Assembly (NCBI RefSeq): GCF_016805305.1
Contig: NZ_JAERQN010000010.1
Span: 1-64,000, forward strand
Length of the DNA: 64,000 bases
Source: Falsiroseomonas ponticola
GTDB lineage: Bacteria; Pseudomonadota; Alphaproteobacteria; Acetobacterales; Acetobacteraceae
Direction: 5' to 3'
Position numbers and translations under genes: made by a program. The number at the start of each line of letters is the position of its first letter. Position 1 is the first letter of the stretch. Shown piece by piece: positions 15,826 through 24,508 of this stretch. The notes below the pieces were generated by a model. It was not told where the DNA came from and did not search any database. It was given only the letters and a program-made list of their open reading frames with translations.

Positions 15826-15999
15826 TTACTTGATCTTGGCTTCCCGGAAGACGACGTGCTTGCGCGCGACGGGGTCGTACTTCTTCAGCTCCAGCTTGCC
15901 CTGGGCGTTACGGGTGTTCTTCTTCGTCACGTAGAAGTAGCCCGTCGCGGGCTCCGCCGTGCTGACGAGCTTGATCAGGATGGTATTGGCCTTGGCCAT
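15826..15999 (-). CDS. rpmG: 50S ribosomal protein L33
   Basis: A 57-residue protein beginning MAKANTILIKLVST and ending KHVVFREAKIK. The L33 family pattern is complete: TGYFYVTKKNTRN followed by LELKKYDPVARKHV. No zinc-binding CxxC pairs are present, so this is the zinc-independent type. L33 is part of the large subunit near the E site. It sits downstream of the S41 protease gene and before a rho-independent terminator, in the conserved order topA, rnr, protease, rpmG, pleD of Rhodospirillales. Confidence 0.97.
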   Translation of the reverse strand: MAKANTILIKLVSTAEPATGYFYVTKKNTRNAQGKLELKKYDPVARKHVVFREAKIK

Positions 16000-16115
16000 C
16001 GTTCAGGTTCCAACGCGCGAAACAGGTTGCGGGCGAGCCTTGCGGCCCGCCCGTCGAGAGGGCGCACCATAGTCGGGCGGGCGGGAAGGTCAAGCGCGGC
16101 GGGGCGATTCGCCGC

Positions 16116-17849
16116 TCAACCGCCGGGTCCGCGGATGGCGGTGGCGTAGGCGGCGGGCGACTCGATCAGGGCGCGGGCGGCGGTCAGGTCCGCGCCGCGG
16201 CCCTCGGCCGGGGGGCAGGCGCCGCGCAGCGCCGACATCTCGCTGGCCAGGACGGGGGCGCGGGCGGCGCGCTGGCGGAGCAGGGCGCGGCCCATGGGCG
16301 CCTCCCCGGTGTTCAGGCGCGCCAGGCCCTGGGCGAGCGCTTCGGGGCCGAGGCTGGTGCAGAGCGCGGGCAGCACGCCCATGCCCTGGATGGGCCAGCC
16401 GCTCGGCGCCACCACGCGCGACCAGGTGACGAGGATCTCGCCCTCGTTCGGCAGGGGCGCCACCAGCTGGATCAGCCCCTTGCCCATGGTGGCGCTGCCG
16501 ACGATGGCGGCGCGGCCGCGTTCCGCCAGGCCCATGGCCACGATCTCGGCGGCGGAGGCGGTGCGGCCATCCACCAGCACCACCACGGGCGTGCCCTGGG
16601 CCAGGTCCTGGCCGCCGGCGCGGTAGCGGCGATTGGCCTCGGGGTGGCGGCCTTCGGTGCGCACCACCTCGCCCTCCGCCAGGAAGGCATCCGCCACCGC
16701 CACGGCCTGGCCGAGCAGCCCGCCGCGATTGCCGCGGAGATCGAGCACCACGCCGCGGGGCGGGCGGGCGGTGGCGAATCCGTCGCTCAGCACGGTGGCC
16801 ACGCGCCGGTCGGTGACGGCGGAGAAGCCGCTGATGCGGAGCCAGAGGATGCCGTCGCGGCTTTCGGCGGTGACGGTTTCCGGCACCACCACCTCCCGCA
16901 CCAGGGTCACGTCGCGGCGCATGCGGCCGCGGCTGATGGTGAGCTGGACCTCCGATCCCTCCGGCCCTTCCAGCAGGGTCGCGGCGAGGCCGGGGTCGCG
17001 CGGGCCGAGGGTGCGGCCTTCCACCGCGATCAGCAGGTCCCCCTGCCGGATGCCGGCCTGGGCGGCGGGGCCATCCCGCGACACCTCCGCGATGACCAGC
17101 GCATCGCGCCGCGCGGCGACGCGGAGGCCGAGGCCGGACTGGCCGACGCGGCGTTCCCGCGCGCTCCGCGCCTCCGCCGGCGTGACGTAGCGGCTGTAGG
17201 GGTCGAGGTGGTTGAACAGCTCCTCGAACCCCGAGGCGATGACGCGTTCCGCGCCGGCGCGGCGCAGCGCCGGGGAGGCGCGCCAGGCGGCCTCGTAGAG
17301 ATCGGTCAGGGAGAGCGCGACGGCGCCGCCCAGCTGCCGCGGCGTGGCGCGGGCGACCAGCGGCGCGATGGGGATGCTGGCCAGGACGCGATCCTCGCCC
17401 AGCAGGCGCAGGCGATCCTGGCGGATCTCGGCGCCGAGGCGCGGGTCGATCACCGTCAGGCCGCGCAGCGACCAGAGGGCCAGGTTGGCGGGGTTCTCGG
17501 CCTCCAGGTGCCGTTCCAGCACCAGGGAATGGCTTTCGGCCAGGACGGGTTCGATGGCGCTGCGCGGGAAGGTGTTTTCCTGCGCCTGCGCGCCCGCCGC
17601 TATTCCCGCCGCGAGGAGCGTTCCGAAGGCCGCCGCGCGGGCGATTTCGACAAGCGCCTGCCACCCGCGCGCGACCGCGCGCCGCGCGGTGCCGCCGTGG
17701 CGGAGGGATCGCCCTGCATGAGGGCGAAGACCATCGCACCCGTCCGCGGAGTCGCCTCCGCCAGCCGCACCTCGACCGCCTGGCCGAGGGTAAAGGTCAG
17801 ACCCGTCTTGCGGCCGGATAGTCCGCGTCCGGCCTCGTCCAACGTCCAT
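16116..17849 (-). CDS. S41 family carboxy-terminal processing protease
   Basis: A periplasmic protease with a PDZ domain (GLRVAARRDAL ... PAAQAGIRQGDLLIAVEG) and an S41 domain containing RGVVLDLRGNRGG, the catalytic Ser region DGRTASAAEIVAMGL and the general-base Lys in GSATMGKGLIQ. A signal-peptide-like stretch (FGTLLAAGIAAGAQAQ) precedes the mature part. The only in-frame ATG is at 17849, which adds about 75 implausible residues and overlaps rnr by 250 bases. No GTG or TTG lies nearer the signal peptide. The true start is therefore unresolved, and a frameshift or sequence error near 17640 is possible. It is likely co-transcribed after rnr. Confidence 0.8.
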   Translation of the reverse strand: MDVGRGRTRTIRPQDGSDLYPRPGGRGAAGGGDSADGCDGLRPHAGRSLRHGGTARRAVARGWQALVEIARAAAFGTLLAAGIAAGAQAQENTFPRSAIEPVLAESHSLVLERHLEAENPANLALWSLRGLTVIDPRLGAEIRQDRLRLLGEDRVLASIPIAPLVARATPRQLGGAVALSLTDLYEAAWRASPALRRAGAERVIASGFEELFNHLDPYSRYVTPAEARSARERRVGQSGLGLRVAARRDALVIAEVSRDGPAAQAGIRQGDLLIAVEGRTLGPRDPGLAATLLEGPEGSEVQLTISRGRMRRDVTLVREVVVPETVTAESRDGILWLRISGFSAVTDRRVATVLSDGFATARPPRGVVLDLRGNRGGLLGQAVAVADAFLAEGEVVRTEGRHPEANRRYRAGGQDLAQGTPVVVLVDGRTASAAEIVAMGLAERGRAAIVGSATMGKGLIQLVAPLPNEGEILVTWSRVVAPSGWPIQGMGVLPALCTSLGPEALAQGLARLNTGEAPMGRALLRQRAARAPVLASEMSALRGACPPAEGRGADLTAARALIESPAAYATAIRGPGG

Positions 17850-19924
17850 CTGTCGTCCGGCAAGGACGCAAGCGGTACGATTCCGCTGGCGCCGTTCTCC
17901 TCCACGGTGACGAACAGGCCGAAGCGTGTCACCCCCGAAATCCGCGCTTCGAACAACTCTCCGACGCGTGTTGCCATGAAGGCAGCCAGGTAGCGGTCCA
18001 CCGCCTCCCGCTCCGCCGCCGCGGCGCGGCGTTCGGTGCTGGTGATATGCTCCGCCGTGTCGGGGAAGCGTGCCGCTTCGGCATCGGTCAGCGCGCCATC
18101 GCCCTTGGAGAGGTTCAGGCCGCGGATCAGCGCGCGATGCACCAGCAGGTCCGCGTAGCGGCGGATGGGGCTGGTGAAATGCGCGTAGCGCGCGAGGGCC
18201 AGGCCGAAATGGCCAATATTCACGGGATCATAGGCCGCCTGGGACTGGCCGCGCAGCACGGCCTCATTCACCAGGCGCTCCTCCGGCCGGTCCTTCACGG
18301 CGGCGAGGATGCCGCCGAAGTCGCGGGGATGCAGGCGGTCCCGCGCGGGCAGGTTGAGGTCGAGCGACTGCAGGAACTGGCGCAGGCCCTCCAGCTTCTC
18401 ATCCGACGGACGGTCATGGACGCGGTACATGCAGGGCTGGGACAGGCGCTCCAGCTCCTCCGCCGCGCAGACATTGGCGGCGACCATGAATTCCTCGATC
18501 AGCCTGTGGCTGTCGAGGCGCGTGCGCGGCACCACGCCCTGCACCTGGCCCTTCGCGTCCAGCAGCACGCGGCGTTCCGGCAGATCGAGGTCCAGCGTGC
18601 CGCGCCGCGCGCGGTCGGCCAGCAGCGCGTCGAAGGCGCCGTAGAGATGGGCGATGAGGTCGGCGGGGACGCCATCGGGGACGGTGCCCTCGTCCCGCGC
18701 CTGCTGCACCTGTTCGTAGGTGAGGCGCGCGGTGCTTTTCATGACGCCGCGGCCGAAGCGGTGGCTGACCTTGGTGCCCGACTTGTCGAAGAGCATCTCG
18801 ACGAAGAGGCAGCCGCGATCCTCCTTCGGGCGCAGGCTGCACCAGCCGTTGGAGAGCGCCTCCGGCAGCATGGGCACGACGCGGTCGGGGAAATAGACGC
18901 TGTTGCCGCGCGCCCAGGCTTCCCGGTCCAGCGCGCTGTCGGGCTTCACGTAATGCGCGACGTCCGCGATGGCGACGAGCACGCGCCAGCCGCCCTTGCC
19001 GTCCGGTTCGGCCCAGACGGCGTCGTCGAAGTCCCGCGCATCCTCGCCATCGATCGTCACCAGCGGGATGGCGCGCAAATCCTCGCGGTTCCGCTTCGTG
19101 ACGCCCTTCGCGTCCTCCGCTTCCTCCAGCGCTTCCTCGGGGAAGGCATCGGGGATGCCATGGGCGTGGATGCAGATGAGGGAGACGGCGCGGGCCTCCC
19201 CCATCTTGCCGATGCGCTCGATGATGCGGGCGGGGCGGGCGCCGAGGCCGTGGCCGCTGGGCAGCGGTTCCGCCAGCACGATGTCGCCGGGGCGGGCGCC
19301 ATTCACCTCATTGGCCGGGACGCGCCAATCGGCCTTCTGGCGGCGGTCGGTGGGGGTGATGCGGCCGTCCTCGAACACGCCGAGGATGCGGGCGGGGGCG
19401 GTGCTGTGCAGGCGCTTGAAGGTGCGGCCTTCGTAGCGGCCGATGCCGATGAACTTCAGCCGCGCCAGCACGCGCTGGCCGGGGGCGAGGGCGGGCTGCC
19501 CGGCGGGTTCGCGATGCATGTAGATGACGGGCGGCGGGCCGCTGGCGCGGTCCCACTGCACGGGGCGCGCGATGGGGTCGCCATCGGGGTCGGTGCCCGT
19601 CATCTCCACCACCGCCATGTCCGGCAGGCGGTCATGCGCGATCAGGCCCTTGCGGCCGATCGGCGTGGCGTGGCCGGACTCCGTCAGCTCCCGCAGCATC
19701 CCGCGGAGTTCCTGGCGCTGGTCCACATTGAGGCCGAAATGCGCGGCGATTTCCGTCTTGCCGACGCGCTGGCCGGCCGCCTGGATGAATTCCCGCAGTT
19801 TCTCGAGTGTCGGCATCACGCCTGGCTCGGCGGTGGCGGCCAGGCGATGGAGGGCGGATTTCTTGCCGAGGGGCGCGCGGCTGCGCACCCCGAAGCCCTT
19901 CAGGGGCGGGGCGCGGCGCGGCAT
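17600..19924 (-). CDS. rnr: Ribonuclease R
   Basis: A 774-residue 3'-5' exoribonuclease. Order: N-terminal helix-turn-helix-like region (MPTLEKLREFIQ... from residue 37), cold-shock domains, the RNB catalytic domain with IDGEDARDFDDAVWAE (metal-binding aspartates) and FTSPIRRYADLLVHR, then an S1 domain (VGELFEARISGVTRFGLFV) and a short basic tail. It degrades structured RNA and takes part in rRNA quality control. Translation may begin at 19924, directly after the topA stop, or at the internal ATG near 19816 that matches the family start. Its last 250 bases overlap the annotated 5' end of the S41 protease gene. Confidence 0.93.
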   Translation of the reverse strand: MPRRAPPLKGFGVRSRAPLGKKSALHRLAATAEPGVMPTLEKLREFIQAAGQRVGKTEIAAHFGLNVDQRQELRGMLRELTESGHATPIGRKGLIAHDRLPDMAVVEMTGTDPDGDPIARPVQWDRASGPPPVIYMHREPAGQPALAPGQRVLARLKFIGIGRYEGRTFKRLHSTAPARILGVFEDGRITPTDRRQKADWRVPANEVNGARPGDIVLAEPLPSGHGLGARPARIIERIGKMGEARAVSLICIHAHGIPDAFPEEALEEAEDAKGVTKRNREDLRAIPLVTIDGEDARDFDDAVWAEPDGKGGWRVLVAIADVAHYVKPDSALDREAWARGNSVYFPDRVVPMLPEALSNGWCSLRPKEDRGCLFVEMLFDKSGTKVSHRFGRGVMKSTARLTYEQVQQARDEGTVPDGVPADLIAHLYGAFDALLADRARRGTLDLDLPERRVLLDAKGQVQGVVPRTRLDSHRLIEEFMVAANVCAAEELERLSQPCMYRVHDRPSDEKLEGLRQFLQSLDLNLPARDRLHPRDFGGILAAVKDRPEERLVNEAVLRGQSQAAYDPVNIGHFGLALARYAHFTSPIRRYADLLVHRALIRGLNLSKGDGALTDAEAARFPDTAEHITSTERRAAAAEREAVDRYLAAFMATRVGELFEARISGVTRFGLFVTVEENGASGIVPLASLPDDRWTLDEAGRGLSGRKTGLTFTLGQAVEVRLAEATPRTGAMVFALMQGDPSATAAPRGARSRAGGRRLSKSPARRPSERSSRRE

Positions 19925-19925
19925 G

Positions 19926-22688
19926 TCAGCCGGCCTTCCGGGCGGCCGGCTTCTTCGCGGTGGTCGCGGCCTTCTTCGCGGCGGGCTTCTTCGCCGCCGG
20001 CTTCTTGGCGGCGGCCTTGGGGGCCGCGGCCTTCTTGGCGGGCGCCTTCTTCGGCGCCGGCGAGTCCTCGGCGGCCGGGGCCTTGGCGGTGGCGGCTTTC
20101 TTCGGCGCGGCCTTCGCCTTCCCCTTGGCCCCCTTGCCCCCCTTTGGCGGCAGGTCCTTCCCCTTCTCCGCCAGCAGCTTCACCGCGTCATCCAGCGTGA
20201 CGCTGTCGAAGTCCATGGTGCGGGGGAGGGAGGCGACGCGGCTGCCATGCAGGGCGAAGGGGCCGAAGCGCCCGCGCCGCACCTCCACCACGCCGCCGGA
20301 GGGATGGTCGCCGAGCGGCCTTCCGCGCGGCTTGACGTCCGCGAGCAGCGCGACGGCGCGGTTGAGGCCGACCACCAGCACATCGTCATCCGGGTCGAGC
20401 GACTTGAAGAGATTGCCCATCTTCACATAGGGGCCGAAGCGGCCGATGGCGGCCGTGATCTCCTCATGCGTCTCCGGATGCACGCCGACCACGCGGGGCA
20501 GGGAGAGCAGGGCGAGGGCGCGGTCGAGCGTCAGCGTCTCCGGGTCCATGCCCTTGGCGAGGCTGGCGCGGCGCGGCTTCACCTTCTTGCCCTTGGCGTC
20601 CTCCGTCTCCTCGCCCAGCTGGACATAGAGGCCGTAGGGGCCGCGCTTCAGCGTGACGCGCTGGTTGGAGGTGGGATCGACGCCGAGGTCGCGCGCACCC
20701 TCGTTGAAGCTGGCGGCGCCATCGGCTTCCGCGCCGGGGGCGACGAGCGGGCGGGTGTAGCGGCATTCCGGATAGTTGTTGCAGCCGATGAAGGCGCCGG
20801 TGCGGCCGAGGCGCAGGCCGAGCCTTCCGCCGGAGCAGGCCGGGCAGGCGCGCGGGTCGCTGCCGTCCTCCCGCGCCGGGAAGAAGTGCGGGCCCAGATC
20901 CTCATCCAGCGCATCGATGACGTCGCTGATGGTGAGTTCGCTGGTGGAGGCGATGGCCTTGCTGAATTCGTCCCAGAAGGCGCGCATCACCGCGCGCCAA
21001 TCGGCGCGGCCGCCGGAGATGTCGTCCAGCTTCTCCTCGAGCCCCGCGGTGAAGCCGGTATCGACGTAGCGTTCGAAGAAGGCGACGAGGAAGGCGGTGA
21101 CCAGCCGGCCGCGGTCCTCCGGGATGAAGCGCCGCTTGTCGAGCCGGACATACTCCCGGTCCTGCAGCACCTGCAGGATGGAGGCGTAGGTGGAGGGGCG
21201 GCCGATGCCGAGCTCCTCCAGCCGCTTCACCAGCGTCGCCTCGGAATAGCGGGGCGGGGGCTGGGTGAAGTGCTGGTTGGCGGCGACGGGGCCGTTCTTG
21301 AGCGCATCCTTCTCCCGCATCGGGGGCAGGATCTTGCTGTCCTCATCCTCGGCGGCGGCGGCCAGGCCCGCGCGGGCATCGGCGGCGCGGTCGTCCTCGT
21401 CTTCCCGGTACAGGCGCAGGAAGCCGTCGAAGGCGATGACGGAGCCATTGGCGCGGAGCCGCGTGCGGCCGCTCGCGTCCGCGATATCGACGGCGGTCTG
21501 GTCGATCTCGGCCGACTGCATCTGGGAGGCGACGGCGCGCTTCCAGACGAGCTCGTAGAGCTTGCGCTGGCGGTCATCGAGGAAGCGGGCCACCTGGTCC
21601 GGCGTGCGGGTCACGTCGGTGGGGCGGATGGCCTCATGCGCTTCCTGCGCGTTCTTGGCCTTGGAGGAATACTCGCGCGGCGCGCCGGGGATGTAGTCCG
21701 GGCCGAAGCTTTCCTTGACGTGGTCGCGGATGGCGAAGATCGCCTCCCGCGCCATCTGCACGCCATCGGTGCGCATATAGGTGATGAGGCCGACGGTCTC
21801 GCCGCCGATATCGACGCCCTCATAGAGCTGCTGCGCGACGCGCATCGCCGCCTGCGCGCCCATGCCCAGCTTGCGGCTGGCCTCCATCTGGAGGGTGGAG
21901 GTGGTGAAGGGCGGGGGCGGGTTGCGCTTGGTGCGCTTCTTCTCGATGGAGGCGACGCTGAACTTGCCGGCTTCCACCGCGGCCTTGGCGGCCATGGCCG
22001 CGGCCTCGTTCGGCAGGTCGAACTGCTCGAGGCGCTTGCCCTCATGGTGCGTGAGGCGGGCGGTGAACTTCGCGCCCACGGGCGTCGCGAACTGCGCCTC
22101 CACCGTCCAGTATTCGCGGGCGCGGAAGGCCTCGATCTCGGCCTCCCGCTCACAGATCAGGCGCAGCGCGACGGATTGCACGCGGCCGGCGGAGCGGCTG
22201 CCGGGGAGCTTGCGCCACAGCACCGGGGAGAGGTTGAAGCCCACGAGGTAGTCGAGCGCGCGGCGCGCCAGGTAGGCATCGATCAGCGGCACGTCGAGCG
22301 GGCGCGGGTTCGCCACCGCGTGCTGGACGGCGCGCTTGGTGATCTCGTTGAAGGTGATGCGGTTGACCTGCACGCCCTTCAGCGCGCCGCGCCGGGCCAG
22401 CATGTCCTGCACGTGCCAGGAGATGGCCTCGCCTTCGCGGTCCGGGTCGGTGGCCAGGAACAGGCGGCGCGCGCCCTTCAGCGCCTTGGCGATGGCGCCG
22501 ACCTGGCGCTCGCCGCGCTCATCGGCCTCCCAATCCATGGCGAAGTCTTCCTCCGGCCGGACGGAGCCGTCCTTGGGCGGGAGGTCGCGGACATGGCCGA
22601 AGGAGGCGAGGACGGTGAAATCCGAGCCAAGATACTTGTTGATCGTCTTCGCCTTGGCGGGGCTTTCGACCACGAGGACGTCGGGCAT
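19926..22688 (-). CDS. topA: DNA topoisomerase I
   Basis: A 920-residue type IA topoisomerase. Toprim domain at the N-terminus (MPDVLVVESPAKAKTI, LATDPDREGEAISWH), active-site Tyr304 in GLITYMRTDG, one clear C4 zinc ribbon (ACPACSGG ... GCNNYPECRYTRP) and additional degenerate ribbons. The final 75 residues (about 19930-20150) are a Lys/Ala/Pro low-complexity tail of repeated AAKKPA units, probably a DNA-binding tail. It relaxes negative supercoils. It lies between dprA upstream and rnr downstream on the same strand, a common order in alphaproteobacteria; the tail repeats are at risk of slippage. Confidence 0.96.
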   Translation of the reverse strand: MPDVLVVESPAKAKTINKYLGSDFTVLASFGHVRDLPPKDGSVRPEEDFAMDWEADERGERQVGAIAKALKGARRLFLATDPDREGEAISWHVQDMLARRGALKGVQVNRITFNEITKRAVQHAVANPRPLDVPLIDAYLARRALDYLVGFNLSPVLWRKLPGSRSAGRVQSVALRLICEREAEIEAFRAREYWTVEAQFATPVGAKFTARLTHHEGKRLEQFDLPNEAAAMAAKAAVEAGKFSVASIEKKRTKRNPPPPFTTSTLQMEASRKLGMGAQAAMRVAQQLYEGVDIGGETVGLITYMRTDGVQMAREAIFAIRDHVKESFGPDYIPGAPREYSSKAKNAQEAHEAIRPTDVTRTPDQVARFLDDRQRKLYELVWKRAVASQMQSAEIDQTAVDIADASGRTRLRANGSVIAFDGFLRLYREDEDDRAADARAGLAAAAEDEDSKILPPMREKDALKNGPVAANQHFTQPPPRYSEATLVKRLEELGIGRPSTYASILQVLQDREYVRLDKRRFIPEDRGRLVTAFLVAFFERYVDTGFTAGLEEKLDDISGGRADWRAVMRAFWDEFSKAIASTSELTISDVIDALDEDLGPHFFPAREDGSDPRACPACSGGRLGLRLGRTGAFIGCNNYPECRYTRPLVAPGAEADGAASFNEGARDLGVDPTSNQRVTLKRGPYGLYVQLGEETEDAKGKKVKPRRASLAKGMDPETLTLDRALALLSLPRVVGVHPETHEEITAAIGRFGPYVKMGNLFKSLDPDDDVLVVGLNRAVALLADVKPRGRPLGDHPSGGVVEVRRGRFGPFALHGSRVASLPRTMDFDSVTLDDAVKLLAEKGKDLPPKGGKGAKGKAKAAPKKAATAKAPAAEDSPAPKKAPAKKAAAPKAAAKKPAAKKPAAKKAATTAKKPAARKAG

Positions 22689-22726
22689 TGTGTGTCGGTC
22701 TGCTTTCGGCGCTTGTCCGCGCGGCC

Positions 22727-23848
22727 CTAGGAGAGGGACCGCGCGACCCGGTTTCCGGGCAGGGTTTCCACCAGCCCGGACAACTCCAGGTCAAGCAGGA
22801 TCGCCTGCACGGACGGGGCGGATAGCTGGCAGCGGCGGACCAGATCGTCAACGGCCACCGGTGTGGTGCCAATCAATTCAAGCACTTTCGATGGCTCGCC
22901 CGGGGGGGAAGGGGCCTCCGCGCGGGGTTCGGGCTGTGTTTCGGGCGTGTTTCGCGGGGCGAAAAGGGGCAGGTCCCGGGGCGCTTCGGGGAGGAATTGC
23001 AGGACATCCTCCGCCGTTTCCGTGAGGTGCGCGCCCTGGCGGATGAGGTCGTTGCCGCCCCGGGCACGGGGGTCCAGCGGATTGCCGGGGACGGCGAAGA
23101 CCTCCCGCCCCGCCTCCAGCGCCAGGCGGGCGGTGATGAGGCTGCCGGATTTGGGCGCGGCCTCCACGACGACGACGCCCAGCACCAGGCCGGCCACGAT
23201 CCGGTTGCGGCGGGGGAAGTGGCGGGCGAGGGGGGCGGTGCCGAGCGGGGCTTCCGCCACCACGGCGCCGCCCTCCGCGACGATGCGGGCCTGGAGGGGG
23301 GCGTTCTCCGGCGGATAGGGCTCATCGAGGCCGCCGGCGACCACCGCGATGGTGGGGCCGGGGGCGGCCAGCGCGCCTTCATGCGCGGCGGCATCGATGC
23401 CGCGGGCGAGGCCGGAGGTGATGGCGAGGCCGGCCCGGGCGAGGTCCACCGCCAGCTGTTCCGCCAGGCGCCGCCCGGCCGCGGAGGCGGAGCGGGCGCC
23501 GACCAGGCCGATCTGCCGGGCCGAGAGCAGGGCGGGGTTGCCGAGGACGGCGAGGGCGGGGGGCGCATCCTCCAGCAGCGCCAGCAGCGGCGGGTAGAGG
23601 GGGGAGCCCAGGAAGAGGAAGCGGCCACCCATCATGGTGAGGGCGGCGAGTTCCCGCTCCGCCAGGGCTTCCGGGAAGGGCGTCAGCGCGCGGCCGCTGC
23701 GGGCGGCGTGGCCGGGCAGGGCATCAAGCGCGGCGCGGGCGCTGCCGTGGCGGGCGAGGAGGCGGCGGAAGGTGGCGGGGCCGATGCCCTCCGTCCGCGC
23801 CAGGCGCAGGCGGGCGAGGTCATCGCCGGGGGAAGGGGTGGCCGCCAT
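22727..23848 (-). CDS. dprA: DNA-processing protein DprA
   Basis: A 373-residue protein with an N-terminal SAM-like helical region (LRLARTEGIGPATFRRLLARHG), the Rossmann-fold DprA core (LVGARSASAAGRRLAEQL, SGLARGIDAAAHEGAL, VAGGLDEPYPPEN, FPRRNRIVAGL) and a C-terminal winged helix (VLELIGTTPVAVDDLVRRCQLS). DprA loads RecA on incoming single-stranded DNA during transformation. No competence genes are seen in the window. It is placed between plsY and topA on the same strand. Confidence 0.95.
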   Translation of the reverse strand: MAATPSPGDDLARLRLARTEGIGPATFRRLLARHGSARAALDALPGHAARSGRALTPFPEALAERELAALTMMGGRFLFLGSPLYPPLLALLEDAPPALAVLGNPALLSARQIGLVGARSASAAGRRLAEQLAVDLARAGLAITSGLARGIDAAAHEGALAAPGPTIAVVAGGLDEPYPPENAPLQARIVAEGGAVVAEAPLGTAPLARHFPRRNRIVAGLVLGVVVVEAAPKSGSLITARLALEAGREVFAVPGNPLDPRARGGNDLIRQGAHLTETAEDVLQFLPEAPRDLPLFAPRNTPETQPEPRAEAPSPPGEPSKVLELIGTTPVAVDDLVRRCQLSAPSVQAILLDLELSGLVETLPGNRVARSLS

Positions 23849-23914
23849 CCTGTCGTCCAGGTTGATAGACGGCCAGTGTGATCGCGCCTGGGGTGTGCGC
23901 GCAAGCGCGACGAG

Positions 23915-24508
23915 TCAGGCCTTCTTGCTGCCGAAGCTGGATTTCGGCTCGGTGCCGGCCATCAGCCGCTGGATATTGGCCTTGTGGCGCCAGGTGATCA
24001 GCGCGGCCAGGCCGAGGGCGAAGAGGGCGAGCCTGGTGTCGCCGAAGACGAGGGCGATGACGGGGGCGATGGCGCAGGTGGCGAGCGCGGCGGCGGAGGA
24101 GATGCGGGTGGCGAAGAAGACCGCGGCCCAGGCGGCGACGGCCGCGAGGCCGAGCCACCATTGCGCGGCCAGCAGCACGCCGGCGCCGGTGGCCACCCCC
24201 TTGCCGCCCTTGAAGCCGAGCCAGACGGGGAAGGCATGGCCCGCCATGGCGGCGAAGCCGGCGACGAGGGCCGCATCCTCCCCCCAGGCGGCGCGGGCGA
24301 TCAGCAGGGCGGCGACGCCCTTCAGCACGTCGAGCGCGAGGGTCGCCGCCGCCAGCTTCTTGTTGCCGGTGCGCAGCACATTGGTGGCGCCGATATTGCC
24401 CGACCCGATGGCGCGGATGTCGCCGAGCCCCGCGGCGCGGGTCAGCAGCAGGCCATAGGGGACGGAGCCCAGGAGGTAGCCGAGCAGGGCGGCGAGGATC
24501 AGGGACAT
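23915..24508 (-). CDS. plsY: Acyl-phosphate:glycerol-3-phosphate acyltransferase PlsY
   Basis: A 197-residue integral membrane protein with about five hydrophobic segments. The family motifs are seen: GSVPYGLLLTRAAGLGDIRAIGSGNIGATNVLRTGNKK, with motif 1 serine/arginine and motif 2 GSGNIGATN, and FPVWLGFKGGKGVATG (phosphate-binding glycines). It makes lysophosphatidic acid from acyl-phosphate, the first step of phospholipid synthesis. Its start overlaps the pyrC-like stop by one base (TGATG), so it is translationally coupled to that gene. Confidence 0.95.
   Translation of the reverse strand: MSLILAALLGYLLGSVPYGLLLTRAAGLGDIRAIGSGNIGATNVLRTGNKKLAAATLALDVLKGVAALLIARAAWGEDAALVAGFAAMAGHAFPVWLGFKGGKGVATGAGVLLAAQWWLGLAAVAAWAAVFFATRISSAAALATCAIAPVIALVFGDTRLALFALGLAALITWRHKANIQRLMAGTEPKSSFGSKKA

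Noticed and set aside
19524..22730. 1068-codon open frame opposite topA and rnr
   Set aside because: It spans two well-supported genes on the other strand and has no recognisable domain.
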